Assembly (NCBI GenBank): GCA_902786855.1
Contig: CADAEH010000016.1
Span: forward strand, 1 to 48,146
Direction: 5' to 3'
From: an uncultured Eubacteriales bacterium
GTDB lineage: Bacteria; Bacillota; Clostridia; Peptostreptococcales; Anaerovoracaceae
DNA: 48,146 bases
Under the pieces are notes generated by a model. The model worked only from the letters and a program-made list of their open reading frames with translations. It searched no databases and was not told where the DNA came from. Below, piece after piece: positions 1-11,314 of this stretch; position 1 is the stretch's first letter; each line of letters opens with the position of its first letter. The position numbers and the translations under genes are program-made.

Positions 1-131
1 TGCATTTTGTGCATTTTTACCATGTATAAATCATTATTCAATTTTCAATGTGCATTGCTATTGTCTTAAGTTGACGCTAGCTTGACGACGGTGGGGACGA
101 TTCTCTGTCTCTGCAAGAATCTTATAACACA
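1..131. other. Left-edge noncoding sequence with possible REP/RAYT-like motif
   Basis: I see no convincing gene in this stretch. An open frame that crosses it on the minus strand is a shadow of the transporter gene to its right. Around 88-112 there is a motif reading GACGGTGGGGACGATTCTC. From memory, G-rich motifs of this form flank REP-associated or IS200-like Y1 transposase genes in many Clostridia. No transposase is visible here, so the assignment to a mobile element is only a guess. Confidence 0.25.
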
Positions 132-162
132 AAAAAGAGTGCGCTGACAGCGCACTCTTTTT
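132..162. terminator. Bidirectional intrinsic terminator
   Basis: GAGTGCGCT (137-145) and AGCGCACTC (149-157) form a perfect 9-bp stem with a GAC loop. It is flanked by five A on the left and five T on the right, so it can terminate transcription in both directions. It lies about 30 bases beyond the stop codon of the minus-strand EamA transporter and probably ends that transcript. Confidence 0.9.
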
Positions 163-191
163 GTACGTACACTCAATTATCGGCTGTATGA

Positions 192-1100
192 TCAATGCCT
201 GCGGAACTTGTCCCGGATGGTGATCGCTGAGGCAGAGATCAACAGGATGATCCCGACTACTGTATTCCATAAGACGGTCTCGTGAAGTATTATGATCGCG
301 AATACCGGAGCGATCGCAGGCTTGATGAAGAAAGCCATTGAGCCTGTTGTCGCGTCCGATTCTTTTATTCCCATGAAATAGAAAAAGTATCCTATACCTG
401 TTACTACAACACCGACATATACTACCAGAGGCCAGTTCTCCGCGATACCTGATACGACAGGATGCCCGGTTGCCAGCAGGACTGCGAGCAGTGCGAAAGA
501 TCCCAGGAAGAAACTGATGCTTGTCTGCGTAAAAGTCCCGATGCGGCCGATGGACCTTTTGCCCATGACAGAATATGCGCCGAAAGTTGAGGCCGCAACT
601 ATCATCAGAATAAATCCTGTAACGGTGTTTCCTTCCTGCACATCCCAAGGTCTCAGCATGAAGAATATCGCTACAAGGCCTATGCAGAAAGCGATCCACT
701 TGTCACGGTCCATTTTCTCTGAAGTGAAAAGGTGGGCGATGACCATTGAAAACAGAGGGCTTGTGCACATCAGAGGAGCTGCTGTTGATGCATTGCAGCG
801 CAGGACTCCCAGCTGATAAGCCAGCATGCTGATAGCAACACCCATGATACCTACAAGAAGCAGCCAGCCCAGATCCTTGCCGTTGATCCTGTAGCCGCTG
901 TGCTTTGACTCTATAAAAGCCGGCGGAGCGAGTATGATACCGCCGAGCAGGAATCTGAGAAAAGTCAGCTGGAAAGAGTCCATGTTCTTTCCTGCCAGCT
1001 TGAGAGCGACCTCCATTGTCGCGAAGGTCAGCGCCGCGATCACGATGCATATTATTACTTTTCTCATATTGCCGGTATTGACCGATGATTTCTGTTCCAT
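192..1100 (-). CDS. DMT/EamA family transporter
   Basis: This 302-residue protein belongs to the drug/metabolite transporter superfamily (EamA, RhaT/YdcZ-like). Hydrophobic segments of 18-22 residues run along the whole length and fit the ten-helix fold made of two EamA repeats of about 140 residues each. Length is normal for the family. The start is set by AGGAG seven bases upstream of the ATG. The gene is divergent from the branched-chain amino acid operon and carries its own promoter. An amino acid or metabolite exporter linked to that pathway is plausible because several EamA members export amino acids, but the substrate cannot be read from the sequence. It is followed by a strong bidirectional terminator. 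Confidence 0.85.
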   Translation of the reverse strand: MEQKSSVNTGNMRKVIICIVIAALTFATMEVALKLAGKNMDSFQLTFLRFLLGGIILAPPAFIESKHSGYRINGKDLGWLLLVGIMGVAISMLAYQLGVLRCNASTAAPLMCTSPLFSMVIAHLFTSEKMDRDKWIAFCIGLVAIFFMLRPWDVQEGNTVTGFILMIVAASTFGAYSVMGKRSIGRIGTFTQTSISFFLGSFALLAVLLATGHPVVSGIAENWPLVVYVGVVVTGIGYFFYFMGIKESDATTGSMAFFIKPAIAPVFAIIILHETVLWNTVVGIILLISASAITIRDKFRRH

Positions 1101-1158
1101 TGATCTGCTCCTGTAGACGACTGCCGGTCCGTTTCTGATGCAACGACCAGCCTAATAG

Positions 1159-1187
1159 ATTTTACTCTTGCTGCGAAGATTTTCCAA
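1159..1187 (-). promoter_or_regulatory. Probable sigma-A promoter of the EamA transporter
   Basis: Read on the minus strand there is TTGGAA (1187-1182), a 17-base spacer and TAAAAT (1164-1159). The -10 matches the consensus at 5 of 6 positions and the -35 at 4 of 6. It would start transcription about 50 bases before the transporter ATG. It faces away from the ilv promoter at 1305-1333. Confidence 0.5.
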
Positions 1188-1304
1188 GTGAAATAAATCA
1201 CCAGATGCAGACCTCTGTGCGCCGATGCTGAACGTGTTATTATTGCTAGATTAAGAGAAAACCACAGAAAAGCATGAGAATTTTGTACTAAATGCCAAAA
1301 TCCG

Positions 1305-1333
1305 TTGACATAAGGCGATACGGGTGATAGAGT
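1305..1333 (+). promoter_or_regulatory. Sigma-A promoter of the ilv-leu operon
   Basis: A perfect TTGACA (1305-1310) is followed by a 17-base spacer and TAGAGT (1328-1333). The -10 is only a 4/6 match but has a TG one base upstream, so it is an extended -10. Transcription would begin near 1340, giving a leader of about 350 bases before ilvB that contains the leader peptide and the attenuator. Confidence 0.7.
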
Positions 1334-1385
1334 ACAATAAATGCGCAAAACTATTGATTTTTGAAGACTTTCAGGAGTAAAAAGG

Positions 1386-1496
1386 ATGCTTTTCAGGACA
1401 TTCGCAGAGCTCATCCTTAGCAGCGGCATCATTATTCTCGGCTTGCTGATACTTATCGGCAGGGAGAATAGTGCTGAATGTTGTGCCAGGGAATAA
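1386..1496 (+). CDS. Ile/Leu-rich leader peptide of the ilv-leu operon
   Basis: This is a 36-codon ORF with its own ribosome site, AGGAG at 1373-1377, eight bases before the ATG. Thirteen of the 36 residues are Ile or Leu, and codons 15-24 read IIILGLLILI, nine Ile/Leu codons in ten. There is no valine. This composition is the hallmark of an attenuation leader such as those of enterobacterial ilv and leu operons. The ORF lies between the promoter and an intrinsic terminator, upstream of ilvB. Its last codons (32-35, bases 1479-1490) contain the sequence that pairs with the terminator. A ribosome that finishes the peptide would cover that sequence. One stalled at codons 15-24 for lack of charged Ile or Leu tRNA would leave it free. 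It is inferred to be a sensor rather than a functional protein. Confidence 0.75.
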   Translation: MLFRTFAELILSSGIIILGLLILIGRENSAECCARE

Positions 1497-1581
1497 AAAG
1501 CGGACGAACGATCAAGCCTATAAGCATGAAAAACGATACGCCCTCCATGACCAACATCAGCTGGCATGAGGGTTTTATTTT
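1481..1581 (+). promoter_or_regulatory. Transcription attenuator: antiterminator and terminator of the ilv-leu leader
   Basis: The terminator is CCCTCCATGACC (1541-1552) paired with GGCATGAGGG (1563-1572). It forms ten pairs with two single-base bulges, a ten-base loop and then TTTTATTTT (1573-1581). A competing pairing joins TTGTGCCAG (1481-1489) to CTGGCATGA (1561-1569), nine pairs including two wobbles. It would occupy the terminator 3' arm. The two structures are mutually exclusive. The 5' partner of the antiterminator lies inside the last codons of the leader peptide, so completion of the peptide favours termination and stalling at the Ile/Leu run favours read-through. Pairings were made by eye; no energy was computed. 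Confidence 0.7.
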
Positions 1582-1695
1582 GCGGATCAGACATGTTTTC
1601 TAAAAGTGCAGAACAGGAAGCATGATCTTGGGAGTCAGGCTCCTCCGATGATAAAAGGGCCATATCAATCGACAGGTGAAAGGAGAAAGACAGAA

Positions 1696-3402
1696 GTGAA
1701 GATCTCAGGTGCAGAAATCCTGATGGAATGCCTGCTTGAGCAGGATGCGACGGTGGTATTCGGTTATCCGGGAGGAACGATACTCAACGTCTATGATGCT
1801 CTGGTCAAGTACAAGGGCAGGATACATCACTATCTGACAGCGCATGAACAGGGAGCTGCTCATGCTGCAGACGGCTACGCCAGAAGTACCGGCAAGGTCG
1901 GTGTAGCTTTTTCAACATCGGGTCCGGGAGCGACCAACCTTACAACAGGTGTTGCAACGGCTTACATGGATTCTTCTCCGGTCGTGTTCATCTCATGCAA
2001 TGTAGCTGAGAACCTGATCGGCAAGGATTCCTTCCAGGAGGTTGACAGTACAGGAGTCATGCTTCCTATCACAAAGTGCAATTTCCAGGTCACTGATGTC
2101 AATAAGCTTGCGGACACTGTGAGGAGAGCTTTTGCGATCGCCAGAAGCGGACGCCCGGGACCGGTTTTCATAGACATCCTCAAGAATGTCACGGCAGAGA
2201 CTGCCGAATATGAATACATCCCACGCAAAAAGCATAAGGAAGCAGGTGCTCTTAAAACACTCTTCGACCGCAACATGGTGGACTTCAACATACCACAGGT
2301 CGATGAAGAAGATATAGATACTCTCGTCAGGATGATAGGCGAGTCAGAAAAGCCGATGCTCATATGCGGAGGCGGAGTCGTAAGGGCACGAGCAGATGCG
2401 GAGTTCAACAGATTTGCTGACCTCATAGACGCGCCGACAGCTATCACAGTAATGGGAGGCGGCGGCATCTCGGGAACCAATCCTCATGTCACAGGAATGA
2501 TAGGCATGCACGGCTCACAGGCTTCAAACATAGCCTGCAACGAATGCGACCTTCTGATAGCAGTCGGCTGCAGGTTCTCAGACAGAGTCGCACTTGACCC
2601 TGAGACATTTGCACAGCAGGCCAAGATAGTACATATAGATATCGACAGGTCAGAGATCAACAAGAATGTACAGACTGATCACCACATAGTCGGAGATGCA
2701 AAAGAAGTCCTGCAGAAGCTCAACGACAGGCTGAAGCAGCAGGATCACACTGAATGGAAGAAATTCGTTTTCTCCCATCCGACCGAGACTGTATACGAGG
2801 ACGGCGGTGACACGCTCAATCCTAAACAGGTATGCAGCACGATCGCAAAGCTCGTCGACCATGATACGATAGTCGCAACGGATGTCGGTCAGCACCAGAT
2901 GTGGTCTATACAGCATTTCCACTTTGATTATCCGGGACAGCTGATAACTTCCGGCGGATTCGGTACCATGGGATTCGGACTCGGAGCAGCCATAGGCGCC
3001 AAGGTCGGGAACCCGGATAAGACAGTCATCCTGACAACCGGCGACGGCAGCTTCAGAATGAACTGCAATGAGCTTGCGACTGTTCAGGCATATGGTATAC
3101 CGATCATCATATTCATATTCAACAACGGTACCCTCGGAATGGTCCGTCAGTGGCAGAACCTTATATATAAGAAGAATTTTTCTGAGACCACTCTTGACAG
3201 AGCACCTGATTTCGTAAAGCTTGCCGAAGCATACGGACTGCAGGGACGCCGTGTGAACAACCAGAAAGATCTGGGCGAAGCCATCGAAGAAGCTAAAGCA
3301 AGCGGTAAGGGCTACATCATAGACTGTGTCCTCGATATGGACGAGATGGTAAGACCGATGGTCGGGGGCGGCAGCCACATAACCGACTTCATGAAGATAT
3401 AG
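1696..3402 (+). CDS. ilvB: Acetolactate synthase, large (catalytic) subunit
   Basis: This enzyme condenses two pyruvates to acetolactate, or pyruvate with 2-oxobutanoate, using ThDP and FAD. It is the first common step of valine, leucine and isoleucine synthesis. With a GTG start at 1696 it has 568 residues, normal for IlvB/IlvI. The GTG follows AAGGAG by about ten bases. The open frame continues further upstream, but the extra residues are unlike the family and lack a ribosome site. The N-terminal ThDP domain has the catalytic glutamate in AHEQGAAHAADGYAR (Glu near 51). The C-terminal ThDP-binding motif is TTGDGSF followed about 30 residues on by FNN (around 447-480). It is the first structural gene after the attenuator, 13 bases before ilvN. 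Confidence 0.97.
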   Translation: MKISGAEILMECLLEQDATVVFGYPGGTILNVYDALVKYKGRIHHYLTAHEQGAAHAADGYARSTGKVGVAFSTSGPGATNLTTGVATAYMDSSPVVFISCNVAENLIGKDSFQEVDSTGVMLPITKCNFQVTDVNKLADTVRRAFAIARSGRPGPVFIDILKNVTAETAEYEYIPRKKHKEAGALKTLFDRNMVDFNIPQVDEEDIDTLVRMIGESEKPMLICGGGVVRARADAEFNRFADLIDAPTAITVMGGGGISGTNPHVTGMIGMHGSQASNIACNECDLLIAVGCRFSDRVALDPETFAQQAKIVHIDIDRSEINKNVQTDHHIVGDAKEVLQKLNDRLKQQDHTEWKKFVFSHPTETVYEDGGDTLNPKQVCSTIAKLVDHDTIVATDVGQHQMWSIQHFHFDYPGQLITSGGFGTMGFGLGAAIGAKVGNPDKTVILTTGDGSFRMNCNELATVQAYGIPIIIFIFNNGTLGMVRQWQNLIYKKNFSETTLDRAPDFVKLAEAYGLQGRRVNNQKDLGEAIEEAKASGKGYIIDCVLDMDEMVRPMVGGGSHITDFMKI

Positions 3403-3415
3403 GAGGGAGAGCAAA

Positions 3416-4976
<1,561 letters not shown>

Positions 4977-5028
4977 TAAACGAAGTGCATTTTCAACACT
5001 GTGTCTTATCACGAAAAGGAAATAGATT

Positions 5029-6690
5029 ATGAATTCTGATCAGATAAAAATCGGCGTGGACCGCGCGCCTAACAGGAGTCTCCTGTATGCGCTGGGTCTT
5101 ACGGAAGAAGAGATGAAGCGCCCTATCATCGGCGTTGTCAGCTCATATAACGAAATAGTTCCGGGTCACATGCACCTCGACAAGATAGCTGAGGCTGTCA
5201 AGGCAGGCGTGCGCGCGGCCGGCGGGACACCGATACTCTTCCCTGCGATCGCTGTATGTGATGGTATAGCAATGGGTCATGTGGGAATGAAGTATTCACT
5301 GGTAACAAGAGATCTTATCGCAGACTCAACTGAGGCCATGGCGATCGCTCACCAGTTTGACGGCCTTGTTATGGTTCCTAACTGCGATAAGAATGTGCCT
5401 GGGCTTCTGATGGCGGCGGCTCGTATCAACGTTCCGACCATTTTCTGCGCAGGCGGCCCGATGCTTGCCGGAAAGCTTCCGGACGGAAGACGTACCTGTC
5501 TCTCACATATGTTCGAGGCAGTAGGCGCATATCACGCAGGCAAAATGGATGAAAATGATGTACAGACCTATGTTGAGCAGGCATGTCCGTCATGCGGCTC
5601 ATGCTCAGGAATGTACACAGCCAACTCCATGAACTGCCTCACTGAGGCCATCGGAATGGCTCTGCCTGGCAACGGCACTATCCCTGCTCCGTATTCAGCA
5701 AGGATACGTCTGGCCAAGGCGACAGGAATGCAGATCATGAAGCTTGTCGAGAAGAATATCCGTCCTAGAGATATCATGACTGAGGCTGCTTTCCACAACG
5801 CAGAAACAGTCGATATGGCACTCGGATGCTCGACCAATACGATGCTCCATCTCCCTGCTATCGCACATGAAGCGGGAGTGACACTGGACTTCAACATGGC
5901 TAACGAGATCAGCGGCAAGACACCTAACCTCTGCCACCTCGCTCCGGCCGGAAATACATTCATGGAAGATCTGGATGCAGCAGGCGGAGTATATGCTGTT
6001 ATGAATGAGCTTACCAAGGGCGATCTCCTCGATAAGTCAGTTATGACAGTCACAGGCAAAACGATGGGCGAGAACATCGCAAATGCCCGCAACCTCGATA
6101 CTGAAATAATCAGACCTTTCGAGGATCCGTACATGAAGACGGGCGGCATCGCAGTTCTCAGAGGAAACCTCGCACCTGACGGCTGCGTAGTAAAGCAGTC
6201 AGCAGTTGCTCCGTCGATGATGCAGCACGAGGGTCCTGCCCGCGTGTTCGATTCAGAAGATGATGCTATCCGTGTTATCTATGACGGCGGCATCAAGGCA
6301 GGAGATGTTGTGGTCATCCGCTACGAAGGTCCTAAGGGCGGGCCGGGCATGAGAGAGATGCTCAACCCGACTTCCGCTATCGCAGGCATGGGTCTTGACG
6401 AGACTGTTGCTCTTATCACAGACGGACGTTTCTCGGGAGCTACCCGCGGAGCATCCATAGGACATGTCAGCCCTGAAGCAGCTTCCGGCGGAAATATCGG
6501 CCTGGTAGAAGAGGGCGACATCATTGCCATCGATATAACCAATCACACTATAGAGCTTAAGGTCTCTGACGAAGAGCTCGAAGCCAGAAGGACAAAATGG
6601 GTATGTCCTGAGCCTAAGATCAAGACCGGCTACCTTGCACGCTATGCTAAGCTCGTAAGCTCAGCAGACAAAGGCGCAATACTTGAGTAA
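5029..6690 (+). CDS. ilvD: Dihydroxy-acid dehydratase
   Basis: This 553-residue Fe-S enzyme of the IlvD/Edd family dehydrates dihydroxyisovalerate and dihydroxymethylvalerate to the 2-oxo acids. Cluster cysteines are visible in PNCDKNVPG (near 117-125) and in [19 protein letters not shown] (near 186-204). The C-terminal region has [19 protein letters not shown], typical of the family. An oxygen-labile cluster suits an anaerobe. It follows ilvC by 52 bases with AAGGAA upstream, and a hairpin separates it from leuA. Confidence 0.97.
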   Translation: MNSDQIKIGVDRAPNRSLLYALGLTEEEMKRPIIGVVSSYNEIVPGHMHLDKIAEAVKAGVRAAGGTPILFPAIAVCDGIAMGHVGMKYSLVTRDLIADSTEAMAIAHQFDGLVMVPNCDKNVPGLLMAAARINVPTIFCAGGPMLAGKLPDGRRTCLSHMFEAVGAYHAGKMDENDVQTYVEQACPSCGSCSGMYTANSMNCLTEAIGMALPGNGTIPAPYSARIRLAKATGMQIMKLVEKNIRPRDIMTEAAFHNAETVDMALGCSTNTMLHLPAIAHEAGVTLDFNMANEISGKTPNLCHLAPAGNTFMEDLDAAGGVYAVMNELTKGDLLDKSVMTVTGKTMGENIANARNLDTEIIRPFEDPYMKTGGIAVLRGNLAPDGCVVKQSAVAPSMMQHEGPARVFDSEDDAIRVIYDGGIKAGDVVVIRYEGPKGGPGMREMLNPTSAIAGMGLDETVALITDGRFSGATRGASIGHVSPEAASGGNIGLVEEGDIIAIDITNHTIELKVSDEELEARRTKWVCPEPKIKTGYLARYAKLVSSADKGAILE

Positions 6691-6714
6691 GAGACCGCTT
6701 TCGCATAGAAAAAG

Positions 6715-6762
6715 CAGAACGGGCCGATAAAAGTGAAATGCTGTTATCGGCACACGTTTCTG
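6715..6762 (+). other. Intercistronic hairpin between ilvD and leuA
   Basis: GCCGATAA (6723-6730) and TTATCGGC (6744-6751) form an 8-bp stem with a 13-base loop. CAGAA/TTCTG (6715-6719 and 6758-6762) can close it further out. There is no U-run, so it is unlikely to be a terminator. It could stabilise or process the mRNA between the ilv and leu parts of the operon. Confidence 0.5.
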
Positions 6763-6782
6763 AACTAAACAGAGGGTAAATA

Positions 6783-8381
6783 ATGGATCAGGTAAAAATT
6801 TTCGATACTACGCTGCGTGACGGCGAGCAGTCTCCGGGCTGCAGCATGAACCTCAAGGAAAAGATCGAGGTCGCACGCTGCCTTGAGAAGATGCATGTAG
6901 ACATCATTGAAGCGGGCTTTGCCATAGCTTCACCGGGAGACTTCGAGTCAGTCAAGACCATCTCTGAGACGATCAGGGGATGCACTATCGCAAGCCTTGC
7001 GCGCTCGACTCCTAAGGATATCGACGTTGCCTGGGATGCAGTCAAGGGAGCTGCAGATCCGCGCATACATGTCTTTATAGCGACTTCGCCGCTGCACATG
7101 GAGTACAAGCTTCGCATGAAGCCTGAGCAGGTACTGGAGCAGGCGGGCAAAATGGTCGCTTATGCTAAGAAGTACTGCTCCAATATCGAGTTCTCAGCAG
7201 AGGATGCAACAAGGAGTGATCCTGAGTTCCTCAAGAAAGTAGTTGAGACTGCGATCCTGAACGGTGCAACTACGATCAACATCCCGGACACTGTCGGCTA
7301 TACGACTCCGGCTGAGATGAGAGAGCTGATCGAGGACATCAGGGGCAATGTCAGAGGTGCCGAGAAGGTCATTTTCTCAGTACACTGCCACAACGATCTG
7401 GGAATGGCGACTGCTAATGCTCTTGCCGGAGTTCTCGGCGGGGCAAGGCAGGTCGAGTGCACGATCAACGGACTCGGCGAGAGAGCAGGCAACACTTCAC
7501 TTGAAGAGATAGTAATGGCACTTCGCACGCGTCAGGATGTGACAGGCCTGGATACCGGCATCGATGCAACACAGATCCACCGTGCAAGCCAGACAGTATA
7601 CAACATCATCGGCCAGACAGCTCCGCTGAACAAGCCTATCGTGGGCAAAAATGCTTTTGCACATGAATCGGGGATCCATCAGCACGGAGTACTCGCCAAC
7701 AAGAAGACATATGAGATCATGACTCCGGAGTCGGTCGGCATACATGTCAACAATCTGGTGCTCGGAAAGCATTCCGGAAGGCATGCGGTCGGATCGAGAC
7801 TCGAAGAGCTCGGATTTGTGCTCACCAAGGAAGAACTCGACAGATGCTTTGCAGAGTTCAAGGTAGTCTGCGACAAGAAGAAGAACATCACCGACGCCGA
7901 TCTGGAAGCTATCGTGACACACAATACCAACCAGGTCTACGCTGACGATGAGGACGGCTACAAGCTCGACTGGTTCCAGCTTTCCACCAGCAACTTCACC
8001 ACTGCGACATGCACTGTCAGCCTTGAAAAGGACGGCGAGAAGTCACAGGATGTTGCACTCGGAGACGGACCTATCGATGCCGCATACAATGCGATCGACA
8101 ATATCATCAAGCCATCAGAGCATACTTTCGATATCTTCAATATCCACTCTATCTCAGAGGGCAAGGATACTCTCGGAGATGTTACGGTCAAGGTCAACGC
8201 ATACGGCAGGACCTTCACTGGCCGAGGTCTTTCGACTGACATCATGGACGCAAGTATCAACGCTTACCTCAAGGCACTCAATCGCATGATCGCTTATGAG
8301 AAAAAGCTTGAAGGCGTGCCTGATGAGATAAAGAAAAAAGGACGCATCAAGGCTGAAGAGGCCGCTTTTAACCAGCAGTAA
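6783..8381 (+). CDS. leuA: 2-Isopropylmalate synthase
   Basis: The 532-residue enzyme condenses 2-oxoisovalerate with acetyl-CoA, the committed step to leucine. The TIM-barrel domain opens with [17 protein letters not shown] and carries [16 protein letters not shown] (around 201-216), whose histidines hold the metal. The hinge follows, and then a C-terminal LeuA dimer/allosteric domain at about 390-515, the usual site for leucine feedback. Length is close to the bacterial norm of about 510-520, with a slightly long lysine-rich tail. AGAGGG lies ahead of the ATG. Confidence 0.96.
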   Translation: MDQVKIFDTTLRDGEQSPGCSMNLKEKIEVARCLEKMHVDIIEAGFAIASPGDFESVKTISETIRGCTIASLARSTPKDIDVAWDAVKGAADPRIHVFIATSPLHMEYKLRMKPEQVLEQAGKMVAYAKKYCSNIEFSAEDATRSDPEFLKKVVETAILNGATTINIPDTVGYTTPAEMRELIEDIRGNVRGAEKVIFSVHCHNDLGMATANALAGVLGGARQVECTINGLGERAGNTSLEEIVMALRTRQDVTGLDTGIDATQIHRASQTVYNIIGQTAPLNKPIVGKNAFAHESGIHQHGVLANKKTYEIMTPESVGIHVNNLVLGKHSGRHAVGSRLEELGFVLTKEELDRCFAEFKVVCDKKKNITDADLEAIVTHNTNQVYADDEDGYKLDWFQLSTSNFTTATCTVSLEKDGEKSQDVALGDGPIDAAYNAIDNIIKPSEHTFDIFNIHSISEGKDTLGDVTVKVNAYGRTFTGRGLSTDIMDASINAYLKALNRMIAYEKKLEGVPDEIKKKGRIKAEEAAFNQQ

Positions 8382-8406
8382 CCTTAGTAACAGAAGGGGA
8401 AGATCA

Positions 8407-9663
8407 ATGGGAATGACAATGACACAAAAGATCCTTGCCGCTCATGCAGGACTTCCTGAAGTGCACGCAGGTGATCTCATCGAGGCAAAACTCGACATAG
8501 TCCTCGGCAACGACGTTACGACGCCGGTAGCAATAGGAGTGTTTGAGAAAGCCGGTTTTACAGAAGTGTTCGATAAGGACAGGATCGTTATCGCACTAGA
8601 TCACTACACACCATGCAAGGACATCAAGTCAGCGGAGCTCTGCGTCACAGCGCGTGAATTCGCTAAGAAGCATGATATCACTCATCTCTATGATGTAGGT
8701 ACAGTAGGTATAGAACATGCTCTGCTGCCTGAGCAGGGGCTGGTAGGACCGGGAGACTGCATCATCGGAGCTGATTCACACACCTGTACATACGGAGCGC
8801 TCGGAGCATTTTCCACCGGCGTAGGTTCAACTGACATGGCGGCCGGCATGGCATCAGGACTCAACTGGTTCAAAGTGCCTTCGGCTATCAAAGTCGAACT
8901 GACCGGAAAGCTGCAGCCTTATGTATCAGGTAAGGACGTCATACTGCATCTGATCGGGATGATCGGAGTTGACGGCGCGCTCTATCAGTCGCTTGAATTC
9001 ACAGGCGAAGGAGTGGCCGAGCTCAGCATGGATGACAGATTCACTATCTCCAACATGGCGATAGAGGCCGGCGGCAAGAACGGCATATTCCCTGTAGATG
9101 ATAAAACTAAGGAATATATCAGGGGCAGATTCAAACGCGAACCCGCTTTCTATGAGGCAGACGAGGATGCTGAATACGAGAGAGTCGTAAAGATCGACCT
9201 TTCAGAGCTGAAGCCTACAGTATCTCTGCCGCATCTGCCATCCAATACTAAGACGGTAGACGAGGTCGCAGGCATGCCTATCCAGCAGGTCGTCATCGGC
9301 TCATGCACTAACGGCCGCATGTCCGATATGCGCACCGCCGCCGCTATCCTCAAGGGCAGGAAAGTTGCAGACGGCGTACGCTGCATCGTAATACCTGCTA
9401 CACAGCAGATCTATCTTGACTGCATGGAAGAAGGTCTTCTTAAGATCTTCGTAGAGGCAGGCTGTGCGGTTTCCGCTCCTACATGCGGACCTTGCCTCGG
9501 CGGACACATGGGTGTCATGGCAGACGGAGAACGTGCTGTTGCGACAACGAACAGGAATTTTATCGGAAGAATGGGTCACACAGGCAGCGAGGTCGTACTC
9601 GCAAGCCCTGCTGTAGCAGCCGCATCGGCTGTAGCCGGATGCATTGCTGCCCCTGGAGTATAA
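8407..9663 (+). CDS. leuC: 3-Isopropylmalate dehydratase, large subunit
   Basis: This 418-residue aconitase-family subunit, acting with LeuD, isomerises 2-isopropylmalate to 3-isopropylmalate. It is the short archaeal/clostridial LeuC2-like form, compared with about 465 residues in E. coli. Cluster and active-site motifs are [11 protein letters not shown] near 120, IGSCTNGR near 298 and [13 protein letters not shown] near 360. GAAGGGGAAG lies nine bases before the ATG. leuD follows after 12 bases, as expected for two subunits of one enzyme. The HacA/LeuC family overlap is settled here by the full leucine operon. Confidence 0.95.
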   Translation: MGMTMTQKILAAHAGLPEVHAGDLIEAKLDIVLGNDVTTPVAIGVFEKAGFTEVFDKDRIVIALDHYTPCKDIKSAELCVTAREFAKKHDITHLYDVGTVGIEHALLPEQGLVGPGDCIIGADSHTCTYGALGAFSTGVGSTDMAAGMASGLNWFKVPSAIKVELTGKLQPYVSGKDVILHLIGMIGVDGALYQSLEFTGEGVAELSMDDRFTISNMAIEAGGKNGIFPVDDKTKEYIRGRFKREPAFYEADEDAEYERVVKIDLSELKPTVSLPHLPSNTKTVDEVAGMPIQQVVIGSCTNGRMSDMRTAAAILKGRKVADGVRCIVIPATQQIYLDCMEEGLLKIFVEAGCAVSAPTCGPCLGGHMGVMADGERAVATTNRNFIGRMGHTGSEVVLASPAVAAASAVAGCIAAPGV

Positions 9664-9675
9664 AAGGAGGGGACA

Positions 9676-10158
9676 ATGAGAGGAAAAGTATGGAAATACG
9701 GAGATCATATCGATACTGACGTGATCATCCCTGCAAGATATCTCAACAATCCCGACCCTAAGGCGCTTGCAAGCCACTGTATGGTCGACATCGATGAGGG
9801 CTTTGCAGGCAGTGTTCAGCCCGGAGACATAATGGTCGGCGGCTGGAATTTCGGCTGCGGCTCATCGAGAGAGCACGCGCCTGTCGCTATACAGGCGAGC
9901 GGCATCTCATGCGTCATCGCAGCTAGTTTTGCCCGTATATTTTACAGGAATTCTATCAACATCGGGTTCCCGATCCTTGAGTGCCCTGAAGCAAGCGAGG
10001 CGATCAAGGCAGGGGACATCGTAAATATCGATACCAAGACAGGAGTGATCACCGACGAGACTACCGGTCAGACATTCCAGGCAAAGCCGTTCCCGCCGTT
10101 CATCGAGCAGATCATAGACGCGGGCGGACTGCTGTCATACCTCAAGGAAAAGAAGTAA
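9676..10158 (+). CDS. leuD: 3-Isopropylmalate dehydratase, small subunit
   Basis: The 160-residue swivel-domain partner of LeuC has the substrate-binding motif [14 protein letters not shown] near the N-terminus and [11 protein letters not shown] near residue 60. The short form matches the short LeuC. AAAGGAGGGG directly precedes the ATG. Confidence 0.95.
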   Translation: MRGKVWKYGDHIDTDVIIPARYLNNPDPKALASHCMVDIDEGFAGSVQPGDIMVGGWNFGCGSSREHAPVAIQASGISCVIAASFARIFYRNSINIGFPILECPEASEAIKAGDIVNIDTKTGVITDETTGQTFQAKPFPPFIEQIIDAGGLLSYLKEKK

Positions 10159-10189
10159 TACTTTTCAAAGCATATAGGAGTATCAGGAC

Positions 10190-11266
10190 ATGAAATACAA
10201 TATCGCGCTGGTCCCGGGAGACGGGATAGGACCTGAAATAGTAGGCGCTGCAGTAGAAGCACTTAAGATCACGGGCGAGAAGTTCGGACACGAGTTTGAG
10301 TGCACGACATATCTGGCCGGAGGTGCTGCGCTCGATAAGTACGGCGTTCCTCTGCCACAGGAAACTGTCGACGGATGCCTTGCATCTGACAGCGTTCTGC
10401 TCGGAGCAGTAGGCGGACCTAAATGGGACAGTGTACCTAACAACATGCGTCCTGAAAAGGCTTTGCTCGGACTGCGCAAGGCTCTCGGACTGTATACCAA
10501 TCTGAGACCGGCAGCGATCCAGCCTGCACTCGCAGGAGCATGCGTGCTGAGGCCGGATATTGCCGCAAAGGGTTTTGATCTGATGATAGTAAGAGAACTG
10601 ACCGGCGGCATATATTTCGGCGAACGCGGCAGAAATGAGACCGGCGATGCTGCTTATGATACTGAAGCATACAGTGTCATGGAGATAGAGCGTGTTGCGA
10701 GGCGTGCTTTTGAAACAGCCCGCAAGAGAAAAGGACATCTCACGAGTGTCGACAAGGCCAACGTACTTGAGACCTCGAGACTCTGGCGCGAGACAGTCCA
10801 CAGACTCGGTGAGACTGAATATCCTGATGTCAGACTCGACGATATGTACGTTGATAACGCTGCGATGCAGATCGTGCGCGATCCGTCATTCTTCGATGTG
10901 CTCGTTACATCCAATATGTTCGGAGACATCCTTTCAGATGAAGCTTCGCAGGTCACCGGATCGATCGGGCTGCTCGCTTCTGCTTCGCTCGGGGACAGCT
11001 CGCGCGGCATGTACGAGCCTATCCACGGCTCTGCTCCTGACATCGCAGGAAAAGACCTCGCCAATCCGATCGCGACGATACTCTCTGCTGCTATGATGCT
11101 GAGATACTCGTTCGACCTCGCAGAAGAAGCAGATTACATTGAAAAAGCAGTCGCTGATGTCCTTGAAGAAGGATGGCGCACAGCAGATATCAAGGCACCC
11201 GGCCAGGAAGACTGGCTCAGGGGCAGCGAGATGAAGGACAAGATCCTCGGGAAGCTGAAGGGCTAA
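10190..11266 (+). CDS. leuB: 3-Isopropylmalate dehydrogenase
   Basis: This 358-residue NAD-dependent decarboxylating dehydrogenase oxidises 3-isopropylmalate to 2-oxoisocaproate, the leucine precursor. It begins IALVPGDGIGPEIV. It carries the family metal/substrate motifs TSNMFGDILSDEASQ (near 243-257) and the NAD-binding signature EPIHGSAPDIAGKDLANP (near 276-293). Length is normal. TAGGAG lies 11 bases before the ATG. It completes the leu block, and the DUF815 ATPase follows 48 bases later. Confidence 0.96.
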   Translation: MKYNIALVPGDGIGPEIVGAAVEALKITGEKFGHEFECTTYLAGGAALDKYGVPLPQETVDGCLASDSVLLGAVGGPKWDSVPNNMRPEKALLGLRKALGLYTNLRPAAIQPALAGACVLRPDIAAKGFDLMIVRELTGGIYFGERGRNETGDAAYDTEAYSVMEIERVARRAFETARKRKGHLTSVDKANVLETSRLWRETVHRLGETEYPDVRLDDMYVDNAAMQIVRDPSFFDVLVTSNMFGDILSDEASQVTGSIGLLASASLGDSSRGMYEPIHGSAPDIAGKDLANPIATILSAAMMLRYSFDLAEEADYIEKAVADVLEEGWRTADIKAPGQEDWLRGSEMKDKILGKLKG

Positions 11267-11314
11267 GATCGCTTTTAGCACAGACTGCTTCTGATCCTGA
11301 GCAATACTTACAGA

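Noticed and set aside
58-699. 213-residue minus-strand ORF at the left edge
   Set aside because: It overlaps the EamA transporter in another frame, is rich in Arg, Cys and His and has no family features.
1340-1695. T-box riboswitch ahead of ilvB, the usual control in Bacillota
   Set aside because: I found no T-box consensus (AGGGUGGNACCGCG) nor a long stem I in the leader. A leader peptide with an attenuator is seen instead.
1606-1695. Longer ilvB reading frame starting at 1606
   Set aside because: The extra 30 residues are unlike IlvB and have no ribosome site, while GTG at 1696 has AAGGAG and gives the normal length.
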